Translations under genes and position numbers: made by a program
Notes under the pieces: generated by a model
Database searches by the model: none
What the model was told of the DNA's origin: nothing
The model's input: the letters and a program-made list of their open reading frames with translations, nothing else
Shown here: one piece after another, positions 20,208 through 29,648 of the stretch
Numbering within the stretch: position 1 is the first letter of the stretch
How the letters are laid out: every line of letters begins with the position of its first letter
DNA from: CAISKJ01 sp046351555
Lineage (GTDB): Bacteria > Myxococcota_A > Polyangia > Polyangiales > Ga0077539
Assembly (NCBI GenBank): GCA_046351555.1
Contig: JAXLYI010000006.1
Location: 310,001 to 374,000, forward strand
DNA: 64,000 bases
Direction of reading: 5' to 3'

Positions 20208-22124
20208 ATGACGCGCATCGCCCTGCTGCCCCCCGACGTCGCCAACCAGATCGCCGCGGGCGAGGTGGTCGAGCGCCCCGCCTCGGTGGTGAAGGAGCTG
20301 GTGGAGAACGCCCTCGACGCCGGGGCGCAGTCGGTGACGGTCACCCTCGACGGCGGCGGCCTCGCGCGCATTTCGGTGACCGACGACGGCTCGGGGATGG
20401 GCCCCGACGACCTGCGCCTCGCGGTGGTGCGCCACGCGACGAGCAAGATCCGCTCGGCCGACGACCTCGTGGGCGTGTCGACCTACGGCTTCCGCGGCGA
20501 GGCGCTCCCGTCGATCGCGTCGGTGTCGCGCTTCCGCGTGACGAGCCGCGCGCGCGGGAGCGACGAGGGGGCGGAGGTGGCGGTGGAGGGCGGCGCCGAC
20601 GCGACACTGCGCCCCGCGGGCTGCCCGGTGGGGACGACGGTCTCCGTGGAAGACCTGTTCTTCAACACGCCGGCGCGGCGGAAGTTCATGCGGTCGCCGC
20701 AGACGGAGGGGGCGGCGTGCGTGGAGGCCGTCGTGCGAATGGCGATCCCGCGGCCGGACGTCCGCTTCGCCGTGCGGCGCGACGGCCGCGTGGTGCGCGA
20801 GCTCCTGCGCCACCCCGACGTCGCCGCGCGGGTGCGCGAGGTGTGGCCCGACGAGAACCTCGCCGACCTCCGCGGGTCGCGCGGCCCGGTGAAGGTCACG
20901 GCCCTGCTCGGCCCCCCCGAGCGGGCCCGCGCCGGGGCCAACCACCTCGCGCTCTACGTCAACGGCCGCCACGTGCGCGACCGCGTCCTCCTGCGCGCGG
21001 TGGCGCAGGCGTACGGCTCGACCCTGGAGGGCGGGCGCTACCCGGTGGGGGCGTTGCTCCTGGAGGTGCCGCCCGAGGAGGTCGACGTCAACGTCCACCC
21101 GCAGAAGACGGAGGTGCGCTTCGCGTCGCAGGGCGCGGTGTTCGAAGCGGTCGCCGCGGTGCTGCGCGACGCCGCGGGCCCGGCCCCCTGGGCGCAGGCA
21201 TCGCTGCGCCCGAGGGACTTCTGGGCCGAGCACCTCGCGACGGGCCCCGCCGTGGAGAACAAGGCCGCCGCCCTCATCGCCCGCGCCGAGGCCGAGGAGT
21301 CGGCGCCCCCCGCGCCTGCAACTTCACCCGCCCCCGCAGCAACCGAGCCCGCGTCCCCGAGCGCGCCGCCCGCAGTGACCCACGCCTTCGTCGAGGCGCC
21401 CGCCGACCCGGCCGACCCGTGGGCCCGCATCCTCCAGGCGCCGTACCCGCCGAAGCCCTACGACCTCCCCGCGCGCGGCGCGCCGACGGCGGCGCCCGCT
21501 CCCCCCGCGCCCGCGCCGTCGTCCGCGTCCGAGCAGTTGCCGGGCGGCGGGGCCTTCGGCGCGCTCCGGTACGTCGGCCAGCTCCGGCGCATGTACCTGC
21601 TCTGCGAGAACGAGACCGGCGTGGTGATCCTCGACCAGCACGCGGCCGCCGAGCGGGTGACCTTCGAACGCCTCCGCAAGGCCTACGCCGCGCGCGCGGT
21701 GGCGATGCAGCCGATGCTCGTCCCCGAGCGCGTCGAGCTCCCGCCGGAGGACGTCGCCCTCGTCGAGGAGCGCGCCGACGACCTCGCCTCCGTGGGCATG
21801 GACCTCGCGCCGATCGGGCCCACCACGGTGGCCGTCCGCGCCGTGCCCGCGCTGCTCCTCCGGGCCGACCCGCGGCGCCTCGCGCGCGACCTCGTCAGCG
21901 AGCTCGCGCGCCAGGGCAACGACTTCTCCCGCGCCCGCGACCTCGTGCTCGCGACGATGGCCTGCCACGGCTCGGTGCGCGGCGGCGACGCGCTCGCCGA
22001 CGACGAGGCGCGCGCGCTGCTGCTGGCGCTCGACGCGGTGGACTTCGGCGGCCACTGCCCGCACGGGCGGCCGGTGGTGTGGACGGTGCGCTGGTCGGAG
22101 CTCGAGCGGAAGGTGGGGCGCTGA
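20208..22124 (+). CDS. mutL: DNA mismatch repair protein MutL (endonuclease type)
   Basis: MutL links mismatch recognition by MutS to strand removal. The GHKL ATPase half (residues 1 to about 330) is intact, with NQIAAGEVVERP, KELVENALDAGA, DDGSGM, YGFRGEALPSIAS and FFNTPARRKF. A Pro/Ala-rich linker joins the C-terminal domain (about 445-638). That domain carries the metal-binding motif DQHA(X)2E(X)4E starting at D476, an ACHGSVR motif and C617 in HCPHGRP. These residues define the nicking-endonuclease subtype, found in bacteria without MutH, rather than the E. coli subtype. The ATG at 20208 fits the family start (MTRIALLPPDVANQI). MutS is encoded about 14 kb away in this window. Confidence 0.98.
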   Translation: MTRIALLPPDVANQIAAGEVVERPASVVKELVENALDAGAQSVTVTLDGGGLARISVTDDGSGMGPDDLRLAVVRHATSKIRSADDLVGVSTYGFRGEALPSIASVSRFRVTSRARGSDEGAEVAVEGGADATLRPAGCPVGTTVSVEDLFFNTPARRKFMRSPQTEGAACVEAVVRMAIPRPDVRFAVRRDGRVVRELLRHPDVAARVREVWPDENLADLRGSRGPVKVTALLGPPERARAGANHLALYVNGRHVRDRVLLRAVAQAYGSTLEGGRYPVGALLLEVPPEEVDVNVHPQKTEVRFASQGAVFEAVAAVLRDAAGPAPWAQASLRPRDFWAEHLATGPAVENKAAALIARAEAEESAPPAPATSPAPAATEPASPSAPPAVTHAFVEAPADPADPWARILQAPYPPKPYDLPARGAPTAAPAPPAPAPSSASEQLPGGGAFGALRYVGQLRRMYLLCENETGVVILDQHAAAERVTFERLRKAYAARAVAMQPMLVPERVELPPEDVALVEERADDLASVGMDLAPIGPTTVAVRAVPALLLRADPRRLARDLVSELARQGNDFSRARDLVLATMACHGSVRGGDALADDEARALLLALDAVDFGGHCPHGRPVVWTVRWSELERKVGR

Positions 22125-23459
<1,335 letters not shown>

Positions 23460-23589
23460 GGCGGTGTTCGCTCCCGGCGGGTCGGTCGTTGCTGCCCGGT
23501 TGATCGTCGGGAGGCGCGCCCGGCATGAGGCCCGGAGGGGGTCGACGGAATCGCTGCCAGGAAATGGACGGCGGTCGAGTGAACGTTAT

Positions 23590-24510
23590 ATGTCCACGCC
23601 CGCCATGACCGTCCGCCCCCTGCCCGTCCTCTGCCTGGCCGCAGCGTCCGCCTTCCTGCCGCGCCTCTCCGGGGCGCAGGTATCGACCGCGCCCGAGCTC
23701 CCGACCTCGACGCGGATGATGGCCCTCGGCGGCAACGCCCAGGCCCTCGCGCAGAGCACCTCCGGGGTCTTCTCCAACCCCGCGGCGATGAGCCTGGGGC
23801 GCACCTACCACGTCGACTCGCTCACCCTCTACGACCCCACCGTCGGGCGCTGGATGTTCGGCGGCGCGGTGGCCGACACCACCCGCATGGTGAGCGCGTC
23901 GTTCGCCTACAACTACTCGCTCATCGACGGCGCGACGGGGGTGCGCAACCACCACGACGTGCGCCTCGGGCTGAGCGTGCTGCTCACCGAAGGCATCGCG
24001 CTCGGGCTCACCGGCCGCTACATGAACCTCGGCGGCCCGCTCTCCTCGAACACGCGCCTCGGGACGGACTTCGCGGGGGTGACCTTCGACGCCGGCGCGG
24101 TGGTGCGGCCGGTGAGCTTCCTCACCCTCGCGGTGACGGGCTACTCGCTCACCAACCCCGACACCGCGGCCTCGCCGCTCTCGATCGGCGGCGGCATCGC
24201 GATCACCCCGGTCGAGGCGCTGAGCATCGTGGGCGACACCGTCTGGGACCTCCGCACCTACAGCGAGCCCCGGATGCGGCTGAGCGGGGGCGTGGAGTTC
24301 CTGCTCGACAAGGTGCCGCTGCGCGCGGGCTACCTCTTCGACGACACGCGCCTCGGGGGCCCGGTGCACACGGTAACCGCGGGCGTCGGGTACATCGACC
24401 GGCTCTTCGGGGCGGAGTTTTCGATGCGGCAGGACGTGGCGGGCGCGGCGCTGTCCCAGACCACCCTGATGCTCAACCTCCGGTACTTCTACAACCCGGG
24501 CTCCAGCTAG
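23590..24510 (+). CDS. Outer-membrane beta-barrel protein, PorV/FadL-like
   Basis: The 306-aa product has a signal peptide (PLPVLCLAAASAFLPRLSGAQ) and a mature part of alternating hydrophobic beta strands ending in LMLNLRYFYNP, typical of a barrel. An early MMALGGNAQALAQSTSGVFS is followed by NPAAMSLGRTYHVDS. That is the hallmark of the FadL/PorV/UPF0164 group, where a gly-rich start precedes a conserved NPA. These proteins transport hydrophobic compounds or serve as outer-membrane shuttles in secretion; here the role is not fixed. The ATG at 23590 is used; the ATG at 23605 is possible, and neither has a clear ribosome binding site. It is divergent from the NtrC-like gene across 130 bp. Confidence 0.75.
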   Translation: MSTPAMTVRPLPVLCLAAASAFLPRLSGAQVSTAPELPTSTRMMALGGNAQALAQSTSGVFSNPAAMSLGRTYHVDSLTLYDPTVGRWMFGGAVADTTRMVSASFAYNYSLIDGATGVRNHHDVRLGLSVLLTEGIALGLTGRYMNLGGPLSSNTRLGTDFAGVTFDAGAVVRPVSFLTLAVTGYSLTNPDTAASPLSIGGGIAITPVEALSIVGDTVWDLRTYSEPRMRLSGGVEFLLDKVPLRAGYLFDDTRLGGPVHTVTAGVGYIDRLFGAEFSMRQDVAGAALSQTTLMLNLRYFYNPGSS

Positions 24511-24544
24511 GAACCCCTCGACACGGGTCACTGTCTCGGCGTAT

Positions 24545-25201
24545 GTGCCGAAGCGTGGTCCCTTCGCAGACACGGGCGGCGGCGAGGCGCTGTTCGCCGT
24601 GAGCCTCGACGCCGAGGCCGAGCGCCGGCTCGTCGAGCGGCTCAAGCGCCGCGACGAGGCCGCCTTCAACGTCTTCATGCGGACCTACAAGGACAAGGTC
24701 TTCTCCCTCGTCCTGCGCATGCTCAACAACCGCGCCGAGGCGGAGGACCTCACCCAGGAGGTCTTCATCACCGTCTTCCGCTCGATCGACTCCTTCCGCG
24801 GCGACGCGCGGCTCAGCACCTGGCTCTACCGGGTCGCCGTCAACCACTGCAAAAACCGCGTAAAGTACCTCGACCGCCGCGGCCGGAAGAACTCCACGGA
24901 GATCGACGACGCGCCCGAGTCCGAGGTGTCCCGCGGCGGCCCCGTCACCGCCCGCGTCGACCGGCCCGACGAGGCCACCGAGGGCGTCGAGCTGCAGGAC
25001 AAGATCCGCGCGGCCCTCGCCGCCATCGACGACGACCACCGCGAGCTCATCGTCCTGCGCGACCTCGAGGGCCTCGCCTACGAGGAGATCGTCCAGATCA
25101 CCGGGCTCCCCGACGGCACCGTGAAGAGCCGGCTCCACCGGGCCCGCGCCGCCCTGCGCGACGCCCTCCAGCGAGGGGTAGGATGGAAGCTCCCGCAATG
25201 A
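24545..25201 (+). CDS. ECF-type RNA polymerase sigma factor
   Basis: The 218-aa protein has sigma region 2 (about 30-105) with the core-binding and -10 recognition pattern NRAEAEDLTQEVFITVFRS and RLSTWLYRVAVNHCKNR. An acidic linker precedes region 4 (about 155-210), with LPDGTVKSRLHRARAALRD as the helix-turn-helix. This places it among RpoE-like ECF sigma factors. The GTG at 24545 is used because the nearby ATG at 24543 is in another frame. Its stop overlaps the start of the next gene (ATGA at 25198-25201), so sigma and anti-sigma are translationally coupled, as is usual for such pairs. Confidence 0.96.
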   Translation: MPKRGPFADTGGGEALFAVSLDAEAERRLVERLKRRDEAAFNVFMRTYKDKVFSLVLRMLNNRAEAEDLTQEVFITVFRSIDSFRGDARLSTWLYRVAVNHCKNRVKYLDRRGRKNSTEIDDAPESEVSRGGPVTARVDRPDEATEGVELQDKIRAALAAIDDDHRELIVLRDLEGLAYEEIVQITGLPDGTVKSRLHRARAALRDALQRGVGWKLPQ

Positions 25202-25620
25202 CCGACGACGAGGCGCGCGACCTCTTCTCCGCCTACCACGACCGCGAGCTCCCGGCCGACCAGCACGAGCGCGTGCGCGCGGCCCTCGAGGCCTCGCCCG
25301 ATCTGGCGAAGGAGTACGCGGCCTTCAGCGAGATGCTCGGGGCCCTCGCCAACGTCGGCGCCGAGGCCGCGCCGCCGGCCCTGGAGAAGCCCGAGGACAA
25401 GGCCCCCGACGCGATCATTGCCGGCGTCCAGCGGCGCCTCCACAAGCGCTCCGGCGGGAAGTACTACGCCGACCGCTGGTCCCGCACGGCGGGGCTCCTG
25501 CCGCTCGAGCTCATCGCCACGCTGCTGCTCGTCGGGCTGGTGGTGGCCTACGTCGCGATGACGATGGTGTCGGTGGAGTCCGCCGGTCAGGCGCCCACGC
25601 CCGCGGCGCCCGCACGGTAG
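25198..25620 (+). CDS. Membrane-bound anti-sigma factor (Cys-less ZAS-like)
   Basis: The 140-aa protein is predicted to hold the upstream ECF sigma factor at the membrane. Residues 1-60 resemble an anti-sigma N-domain (DLFSAYHDRELPADQHERV, then EASPDLAKEYAAF). A single TM helix lies near residue 105-125 (LELIATLLLVGLVVAYVAMT) and the short C-terminus would be periplasmic. The usual zinc motif HxxxCxxC is not complete: the histidine region is there (DQHERV) but both cysteines are replaced by SPDL-type residues. Redox release of the sigma factor is therefore unlikely. An ATG at 25183 is an alternative start. Its 3' end overlaps the convergent LeuA-family gene by 34 bp. Confidence 0.85.
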   Translation: MTDDEARDLFSAYHDRELPADQHERVRAALEASPDLAKEYAAFSEMLGALANVGAEAAPPALEKPEDKAPDAIIAGVQRRLHKRSGGKYYADRWSRTAGLLPLELIATLLLVGLVVAYVAMTMVSVESAGQAPTPAAPAR

Positions 25621-26846
25621 TCCGACACCGCGGCGAGCACCTCCTCGGTCGTGAGGACGCGGCTCTCGCCCTTGGCCCGCTTCAGGATCTCCTGCACGAG
25701 CGGGGCGTCGGGCTCGACCCGGTGCGCGCGCAGCCAGTGCTGCACGTTGCTCGCGCCGCTCATCGGGCCGATCTCGATCTCCTGCGCGCGACCGAACATC
25801 CCTGCCGGGACGCCCGAGTAGATCCGGTCGGCGAGCCAGGCGTCGCCCTTCGCCTGGGCCTTGATGATCGCCGCCGCGTGGACGCCCGTCGACGTGCGGA
25901 AGGCGTCGGCGCCCACCACCGGGTAGTTCACCGGGATGGGCATCCCCGTGGCCTTGGAGGCGACCTCGCAGTAGCGGATGAGGGCGGTGAGGTCCTGGTG
26001 CTCGAGCGCGCCGGCGAGCTTGAGGTTGAGCAGGATGAGCTCCATCGCGGTGTTGCCCACGCGCTCGCCGATGCCGCCCGCCGTGCCGTGCACCCGGTCG
26101 ACGCCCTCCTCCACCGCGATGAGCGCGTTGACGAGGCCGAGGCCGCGGTCGTTGTGGTTGTGGAAGTCGACCTTCACGTGGTGAGCGCCCATCCCCGCGA
26201 GGAGCGAGCGGGTGAAGCGGACGAGGTTGCGCACGCCGTCGGGCGTCGCGTGCCCCACCGTGTCGCAGAGGCAGAGCCGCGCGGCGCCGTGGTCGACGGC
26301 GTTCTTGAAGAGGGCCGAGAGGACCTCGGGGCGCGAGCGGATGGTGTCCTCGGTGACGTAGGCCACCGGGAGGCCGTGCTTCACGCCGAAATCGATCGCC
26401 TCGGCGCTCGCCTTCAGGAGCCGGTCGACGTCCCAGCCCTCGGCGTAGAGCCGGATCGGCGAGCTGCCGATGAAGGTGTAGACCTCCAGCGGGATGCCGA
26501 CCTTCTGCGAGATGTCCGCCATCGGCGCGATGTCGGCCACCACCGTGCGCCCCGCCGCGGCCGGGCGGATCTTCAGCTTCGCCGAGACGATCTCCTGGCA
26601 CATGCGCAGGACGTCGTCGTAGGCGCGCTTCGTCGAGCCCGGGAGCCCGATGTCGGCCGCGTGGATCCCGAGGCGGTCCATCAGGTGGATGAGCTCGAGC
26701 TTCTCCTCGATGGAGGGGTCGCGCACCGAGGGGTTCTGCAGGCCGTCGCGGAGGGTCTCGTCGAAGAACTCCACCGCGCCGAAGGGGGCGTGGCGGCGGC
26801 CCACCTCGTTCCAGTCGTAGATGAGGTCGTCGGAGGGGTGCTCCAT
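25587..26846 (-). CDS. 2-isopropylmalate synthase/homocitrate synthase family enzyme, no regulatory domain
   Basis: The 419-aa enzyme belongs to the DRE-TIM metallolyase (HMGL-like) family that condenses acetyl-CoA with a 2-oxo acid. The metal-binding start is EFFDETLRDGLQNPS. The conserved HNHND metal histidines lie in KVDFHNHNDRGLGLVNAL, and the C-terminal part of the barrel has STGVHAAAIIKAQAK, the flexible-domain signature. It ends soon after the second helical subdomain and has no LeuA dimer (allosteric) domain, so leucine feedback in the usual form is not expected. Candidate activities are isopropylmalate, citramalate or homocitrate synthase; the sequence alone does not decide. No other leu genes are adjacent. 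Confidence 0.85.
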   Translation of the reverse strand: MEHPSDDLIYDWNEVGRRHAPFGAVEFFDETLRDGLQNPSVRDPSIEEKLELIHLMDRLGIHAADIGLPGSTKRAYDDVLRMCQEIVSAKLKIRPAAAGRTVVADIAPMADISQKVGIPLEVYTFIGSSPIRLYAEGWDVDRLLKASAEAIDFGVKHGLPVAYVTEDTIRSRPEVLSALFKNAVDHGAARLCLCDTVGHATPDGVRNLVRFTRSLLAGMGAHHVKVDFHNHNDRGLGLVNALIAVEEGVDRVHGTAGGIGERVGNTAMELILLNLKLAGALEHQDLTALIRYCEVASKATGMPIPVNYPVVGADAFRTSTGVHAAAIIKAQAKGDAWLADRIYSGVPAGMFGRAQEIEIGPMSGASNVQHWLRAHRVEPDAPLVQEILKRAKGESRVLTTEEVLAAVSDYRAGAAGVGA

Positions 26847-26922
26847 AGGGGGGCGGAGCGTAGAGGCTTCGGGGCGCGAGGGGAAGCACCCACGCCGGGC
26901 CGTGTGCTACCACCGCCCGCCG

Positions 26923-27129
26923 ATGACCCCCCGCGCCGCGCTCCTCGCCCTCGCGCTCGCCACCCTCGCCTGCGCGGGCGCCCGCCCTCGATCTGGCGCC
27001 GGGTCGATGCAGTGCGCCGACAACCAGACCGCGGTGTGCGTCACCGGGCGCGTCTGCGCGTGGGACGGCGCGCGGCAGTGCGAGCGCTGCCGCTGCGCCG
27101 ACCCGTCGTACGTGCCCCTCGGGCGCTGA
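26923..27129 (+). CDS. Small Cys-rich lipoprotein, 68 aa
   Basis: The product has a lipoprotein signal (MTPRAALLALALATLAC, lipidation at C17) and a mature part of about 50 residues with six further cysteines (QCADNQTAVCVTGRVC and QCERCRC), so it probably forms disulfides in the envelope. The ATG at 26923 places the signal peptide at the N-terminus. It is divergent from the LeuA-family gene and converges with the VWA gene, 4 bp away. I do not recognise a family. Confidence 0.6.
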   Translation: MTPRAALLALALATLACAGARPRSGAGSMQCADNQTAVCVTGRVCAWDGARQCERCRCADPSYVPLGR

Positions 27130-27133
27130 GCCT

Positions 27134-28252
27134 CTACGCCTCGGGGAGGCGCTGCTCGTAGCGGCGTCCGTCGATCTCGACGGAGAAGAACCGGTGCCCG
27201 GGCGGCAGGCGGAACTCGAGCACCGCGGGCAGGCGCCCCTCGTAGCGCCGCACCACCGCGCCCTGCGAGTCGTACACGGTGCCGCCGGTGGCGACGGACA
27301 TGGTCTCGTCGACGAGGCCCGAGACGAGCTCGCTCATCCGGTGCATCTCCTCGGCGACGCGGTGGCACCACAGGTGCTCGGCGCCGGGGTGGTCGACGTG
27401 GGCGATCTCCTCCATCTGCTTCTCGCTCACCTGCTCGCCGACGCCGACCAGTACGAGGTGGACCTTCGGCAGCTCACCGCGCGAGACCTGCTCGGCGATC
27501 TTGCGCGAGAGGGTCTGGACGGCGCCCTGGTCCTGGATCTGCCCGTCGGTGACGAAGACCCCGCAGGCGCGCGCGCAGCCCTGCTGCTTGAGCGGGCGGA
27601 CGTACGCGACGAAATCTTCGAGGGCGGGCGCGAGGCAGGTGCCGGTGCCGGGATCCTGGGGCCCCGGGAAGGTCTTCTTCGGGGCGTCGGCGGCGGAGAG
27701 CTCGCCGATCTGCTCGAGGTGCCTGCCGCCCTTGCCGCAGGCCCAGTACGCGACGCGGAGCTTGCCGTTGCGATCCTTCGTGGCGAGGTACTGGAGCATC
27801 TCGCGGACGGGCTGCTCGACCTCGTTGGTGCGCTCCATCGGGCCGCCGTGATGGTCGTCGTGGTCGCCGTCCTCGTCGTGGTCGTCGCCGTCCTCGTCGT
27901 GGTCGTCGCCGTCCCCGTCGTGGTCGTCCTTGCCACCGAACCAGCCGAACAGTCGCGCGAGCCAGCCCTTCTTCTCGCCGCCCTTGCCGTGGTCGTCGTC
28001 ATCGTCGTCGTGGTCGTCAGCCGCGGCGACCGCGCCGGAGGACGCCGCAGGCGGGGCGTTGTGGTGCCCGCCGGCGGGCATCATCTTGTACTCGTACTCC
28101 TCGCTCATGCTGGCGGAGCCGTCGATGTAGAGCGCCATCTCGACGCCCTCGATCACCGGGTCGTGCAGGAGGGTGACGCGGACGGTGCCGCCCTCGACGT
28201 GGAGGTCGGCGAAGGGGTAGCTCAGGGAACCGTGGGTGTGCGCGTGGGCCAT
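27134..28252 (-). CDS. VWA-domain protein with Asp/His-rich insert (TerF/TerY-like)
   Basis: The 372-aa cytoplasmic protein has a von Willebrand A fold with a complete-looking metal-ion-dependent adhesion site: DGSAS at residues 44-48, a threonine in GTGTCLAPALEDF, and VTDGQ in the third motif. A low-complexity segment (about 65-138) rich in Asp, His and Gly is inserted just after the first motif. It contains an amphipathic KKGWLARLFGWFGG and runs such as DDHDEDGDDHDEDGDHDDHH that could bind several divalent cations. The VWA part resembles the stand-alone VWA proteins of tellurium-resistance (Ter) loci, but no other ter genes are near. The ATG at 28252 gives MAHAHTHG, itself His-rich. It is divergent from the ATP synthase operon. 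Confidence 0.85.
   Translation of the reverse strand: MAHAHTHGSLSYPFADLHVEGGTVRVTLLHDPVIEGVEMALYIDGSASMSEEYEYKMMPAGGHHNAPPAASSGAVAAADDHDDDDDDHGKGGEKKGWLARLFGWFGGKDDHDGDGDDHDEDGDDHDEDGDHDDHHGGPMERTNEVEQPVREMLQYLATKDRNGKLRVAYWACGKGGRHLEQIGELSAADAPKKTFPGPQDPGTGTCLAPALEDFVAYVRPLKQQGCARACGVFVTDGQIQDQGAVQTLSRKIAEQVSRGELPKVHLVLVGVGEQVSEKQMEEIAHVDHPGAEHLWCHRVAEEMHRMSELVSGLVDETMSVATGGTVYDSQGAVVRRYEGRLPAVLEFRLPPGHRFFSVEIDGRRYEQRLPEA
27871..27912 (-). repeat. 21-bp tandem repeat inside the VWA gene
   Basis: Two identical 21-bp units (27871-27891 and 27892-27912), flanked by diverged copies out to about 27930, encode the DGDDHDE heptads of the Asp/His-rich insert. The period keeps the frame, so the length of the acidic insert can change by slippage. 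Confidence 0.8.
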
Positions 28253-28344
28253 GGCGCTGCATTGGTACCGCCGCGCGCGAGGCGATGTCGAGCGCCACGA
28301 AACGCCTTCCCTTTCCGCGCGGAAGCCCCTAGTTCTCCAATGCC

Positions 28345-28373
28345 TTGACCCCCCGCCGAGGGGGGTGTTAGAA
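28345..28373 (+). promoter_or_regulatory. Weak candidate promoter with GC hairpin upstream of ATP synthase genes
   Basis: TTGACC (28345-28350) is separated by 17 nt from TTAGAA (28368-28373). The -35 part fits a housekeeping promoter, the -10 part poorly. The spacer holds a perfect 6-bp inverted repeat (CCCCCC at 28349-28354, GGGGGG at 28360-28365), which could be an operator or chance in G+C-rich DNA. It lies in the 215-bp region between the divergent VWA and ATP synthase genes. Confidence 0.2.
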
Positions 28374-28456
28374 GCCGCGCGCGTTCGACCCGGCCCTTCG
28401 CGCTGCACCCGCGAAAAGAATGCCGGATCGACCACCCGCCCCCCGTCGGTTTCGCC

Positions 28457-28460
28457 GGAG
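28457..28460 (+). promoter_or_regulatory. Ribosome binding site deciding the atpF' start
   Basis: GGAG precedes the ATG at 28468 by 7 nt. The upstream in-frame ATG at 28420 has no such site, so the later start is preferred. Confidence 0.5.
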
Positions 28461-28467
28461 CGCCCTG

Positions 28468-28938
28468 ATGCCCCTGTCCCTCCTCCTCGTCGCCAACGAA
28501 CGCCCGCTCATCAACATCGACGTCACGCTCTTCGTGAACCTCGGTGTGTGGGCGGTGCTCTTCTTCTTCCTCCGCGCGGTGCTGTGGAAGCCGATGCTCG
28601 ACCTCATCGACGCGCGCGAAGCCGGCACCGAGGGCGCGCGCGCCCAAGCCGCCGCGCTGAGCGCCGAGGCCAAGGGGCTCGAGGCGAAGCTCACCGCGCA
28701 GCTCGCCGCCGCCCGCGCCGCCGCCGCCTCCGAGCGCGACGCGCTGCGGGCCGAGGGCGCGCGCCGCGACGCCGAGATCGGCGCGAAGGTGCGCGACGAG
28801 GTGCAGGCCGCCGTGGAGAAGCAGCGGGCCGCGCTCGCCGCGCAGCGCGCCGCCGTCCGCGCCGAGGTCGCCGGGGTGGTGCCCGCGCTCGCCGCGGAGA
28901 TCGCGTCGAAGGTGCTCCGCCGGGAGGTCCGCTCGTGA
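28468..28938 (+). CDS. atpF': F1Fo ATP synthase subunit b' (Fo peripheral stalk)
   Basis: The 156-aa protein is the first of two b-type subunits that form the peripheral stalk. After a short N-terminus comes a membrane helix (about 16-34, VTLFVNLGVWAVLFFFL) ending in RAVLWKPMLDLIDAR, the typical b-subunit junction. The rest is a long Ala/Arg/Glu-rich coiled coil. Two unequal b subunits side by side occur in many deltaproteobacteria-related lineages. Its stop overlaps the GTG of the next gene by 4 bp (GTGA), indicating coupled translation. Confidence 0.9.
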   Translation: MPLSLLLVANERPLINIDVTLFVNLGVWAVLFFFLRAVLWKPMLDLIDAREAGTEGARAQAAALSAEAKGLEAKLTAQLAAARAAAASERDALRAEGARRDAEIGAKVRDEVQAAVEKQRAALAAQRAAVRAEVAGVVPALAAEIASKVLRREVRS

Positions 28939-29648
28939 AGCGCTCGATCGTCGCCGCCAGCCTCGCCCTCGCCCTCGCCGCGCCCGCCGCGTGGGCCCAG
29001 GAGCACGGGGAGAACAACGGCCAGGAACAGGTCCAGGAGCACGGGGCGTCGCACGAGGGCTTCCACGCCCCGGCGGTGCCCTTCAACCTCGCCAACCCGT
29101 CGCCGCCGCCGGCGCAGGAGGGCGGGCGCGAGGTGAAGGCCCCGCCGCCCTTCCTCTTCGGGCCGGTGCTCAACTTCGCGGTGCTGGTGGTGCTCGGCTA
29201 CATGGCCGTGCGCCGCGTGGTCAACCCGGGCCTCGCCGCCCGCCGCGCCGCGGTGGAGACGGAGATCGCCGAGGCGAAGCGCCTGCACGACGAGGCCGCG
29301 GCGATCCACAAGGAGTACACGACGCGGCTCGACGGGCTCGAGGGCGAGATCGCCGCGCTCAAGGCCGACCTCGTGAAGCAGGGCGAGGCCGAGCGCGACC
29401 GGATCGTCGCCGAGGCCCACGCCCGCGCCGAGCGGATGCGCGCCGAGGGGACGCAGGCGATCGAGCAGGAGATGCGCGCGCTGCGCGACGAGCTGCGCCG
29501 CGAGGCCGTCGTCGCCGCGGTGACCGCCGCCGAGGAGGCCGTCCGCAAGAACGTCACCGCCGCCGACCAGGTGCGCCTCGTCGACGACTTCGTCGCGGCG
29601 ATCGAGGCCGAGGCGAAGGCCCAGCCCGCGAAGGGGGCCCGCGCGTGA
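28935..29648 (+). CDS. atpF: F1Fo ATP synthase subunit b with N-terminal signal peptide
   Basis: This 237-aa b subunit is longer than the usual 155-170 aa. It begins with a signal peptide (MKRSIVAASLALALAAPAAWA) and about 50 residues rich in Gln, Glu and His that would lie on the periplasmic side. The true membrane helix (about 76-95, FGPVLNFAVLVVLGYMAV) and a long cytoplasmic coiled coil follow. A presequence on one b subunit is known from some deltaproteobacterial relatives. The GTG at 28935 overlaps the b' stop, and the gene's own stop overlaps the delta-subunit start, so the three are tightly coupled. Confidence 0.93.
   Translation: MKRSIVAASLALALAAPAAWAQEHGENNGQEQVQEHGASHEGFHAPAVPFNLANPSPPPAQEGGREVKAPPPFLFGPVLNFAVLVVLGYMAVRRVVNPGLAARRAAVETEIAEAKRLHDEAAAIHKEYTTRLDGLEGEIAALKADLVKQGEAERDRIVAEAHARAERMRAEGTQAIEQEMRALRDELRREAVVAAVTAAEEAVRKNVTAADQVRLVDDFVAAIEAEAKAQPAKGARA

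Noticed and set aside
27194..28348. Plus-strand frame with long Val/Val/Ala runs opposite the VWA gene
   Set aside because: The hydrophobic runs are the reverse reading of the Asp/His repeats, not membrane helices of a real protein.
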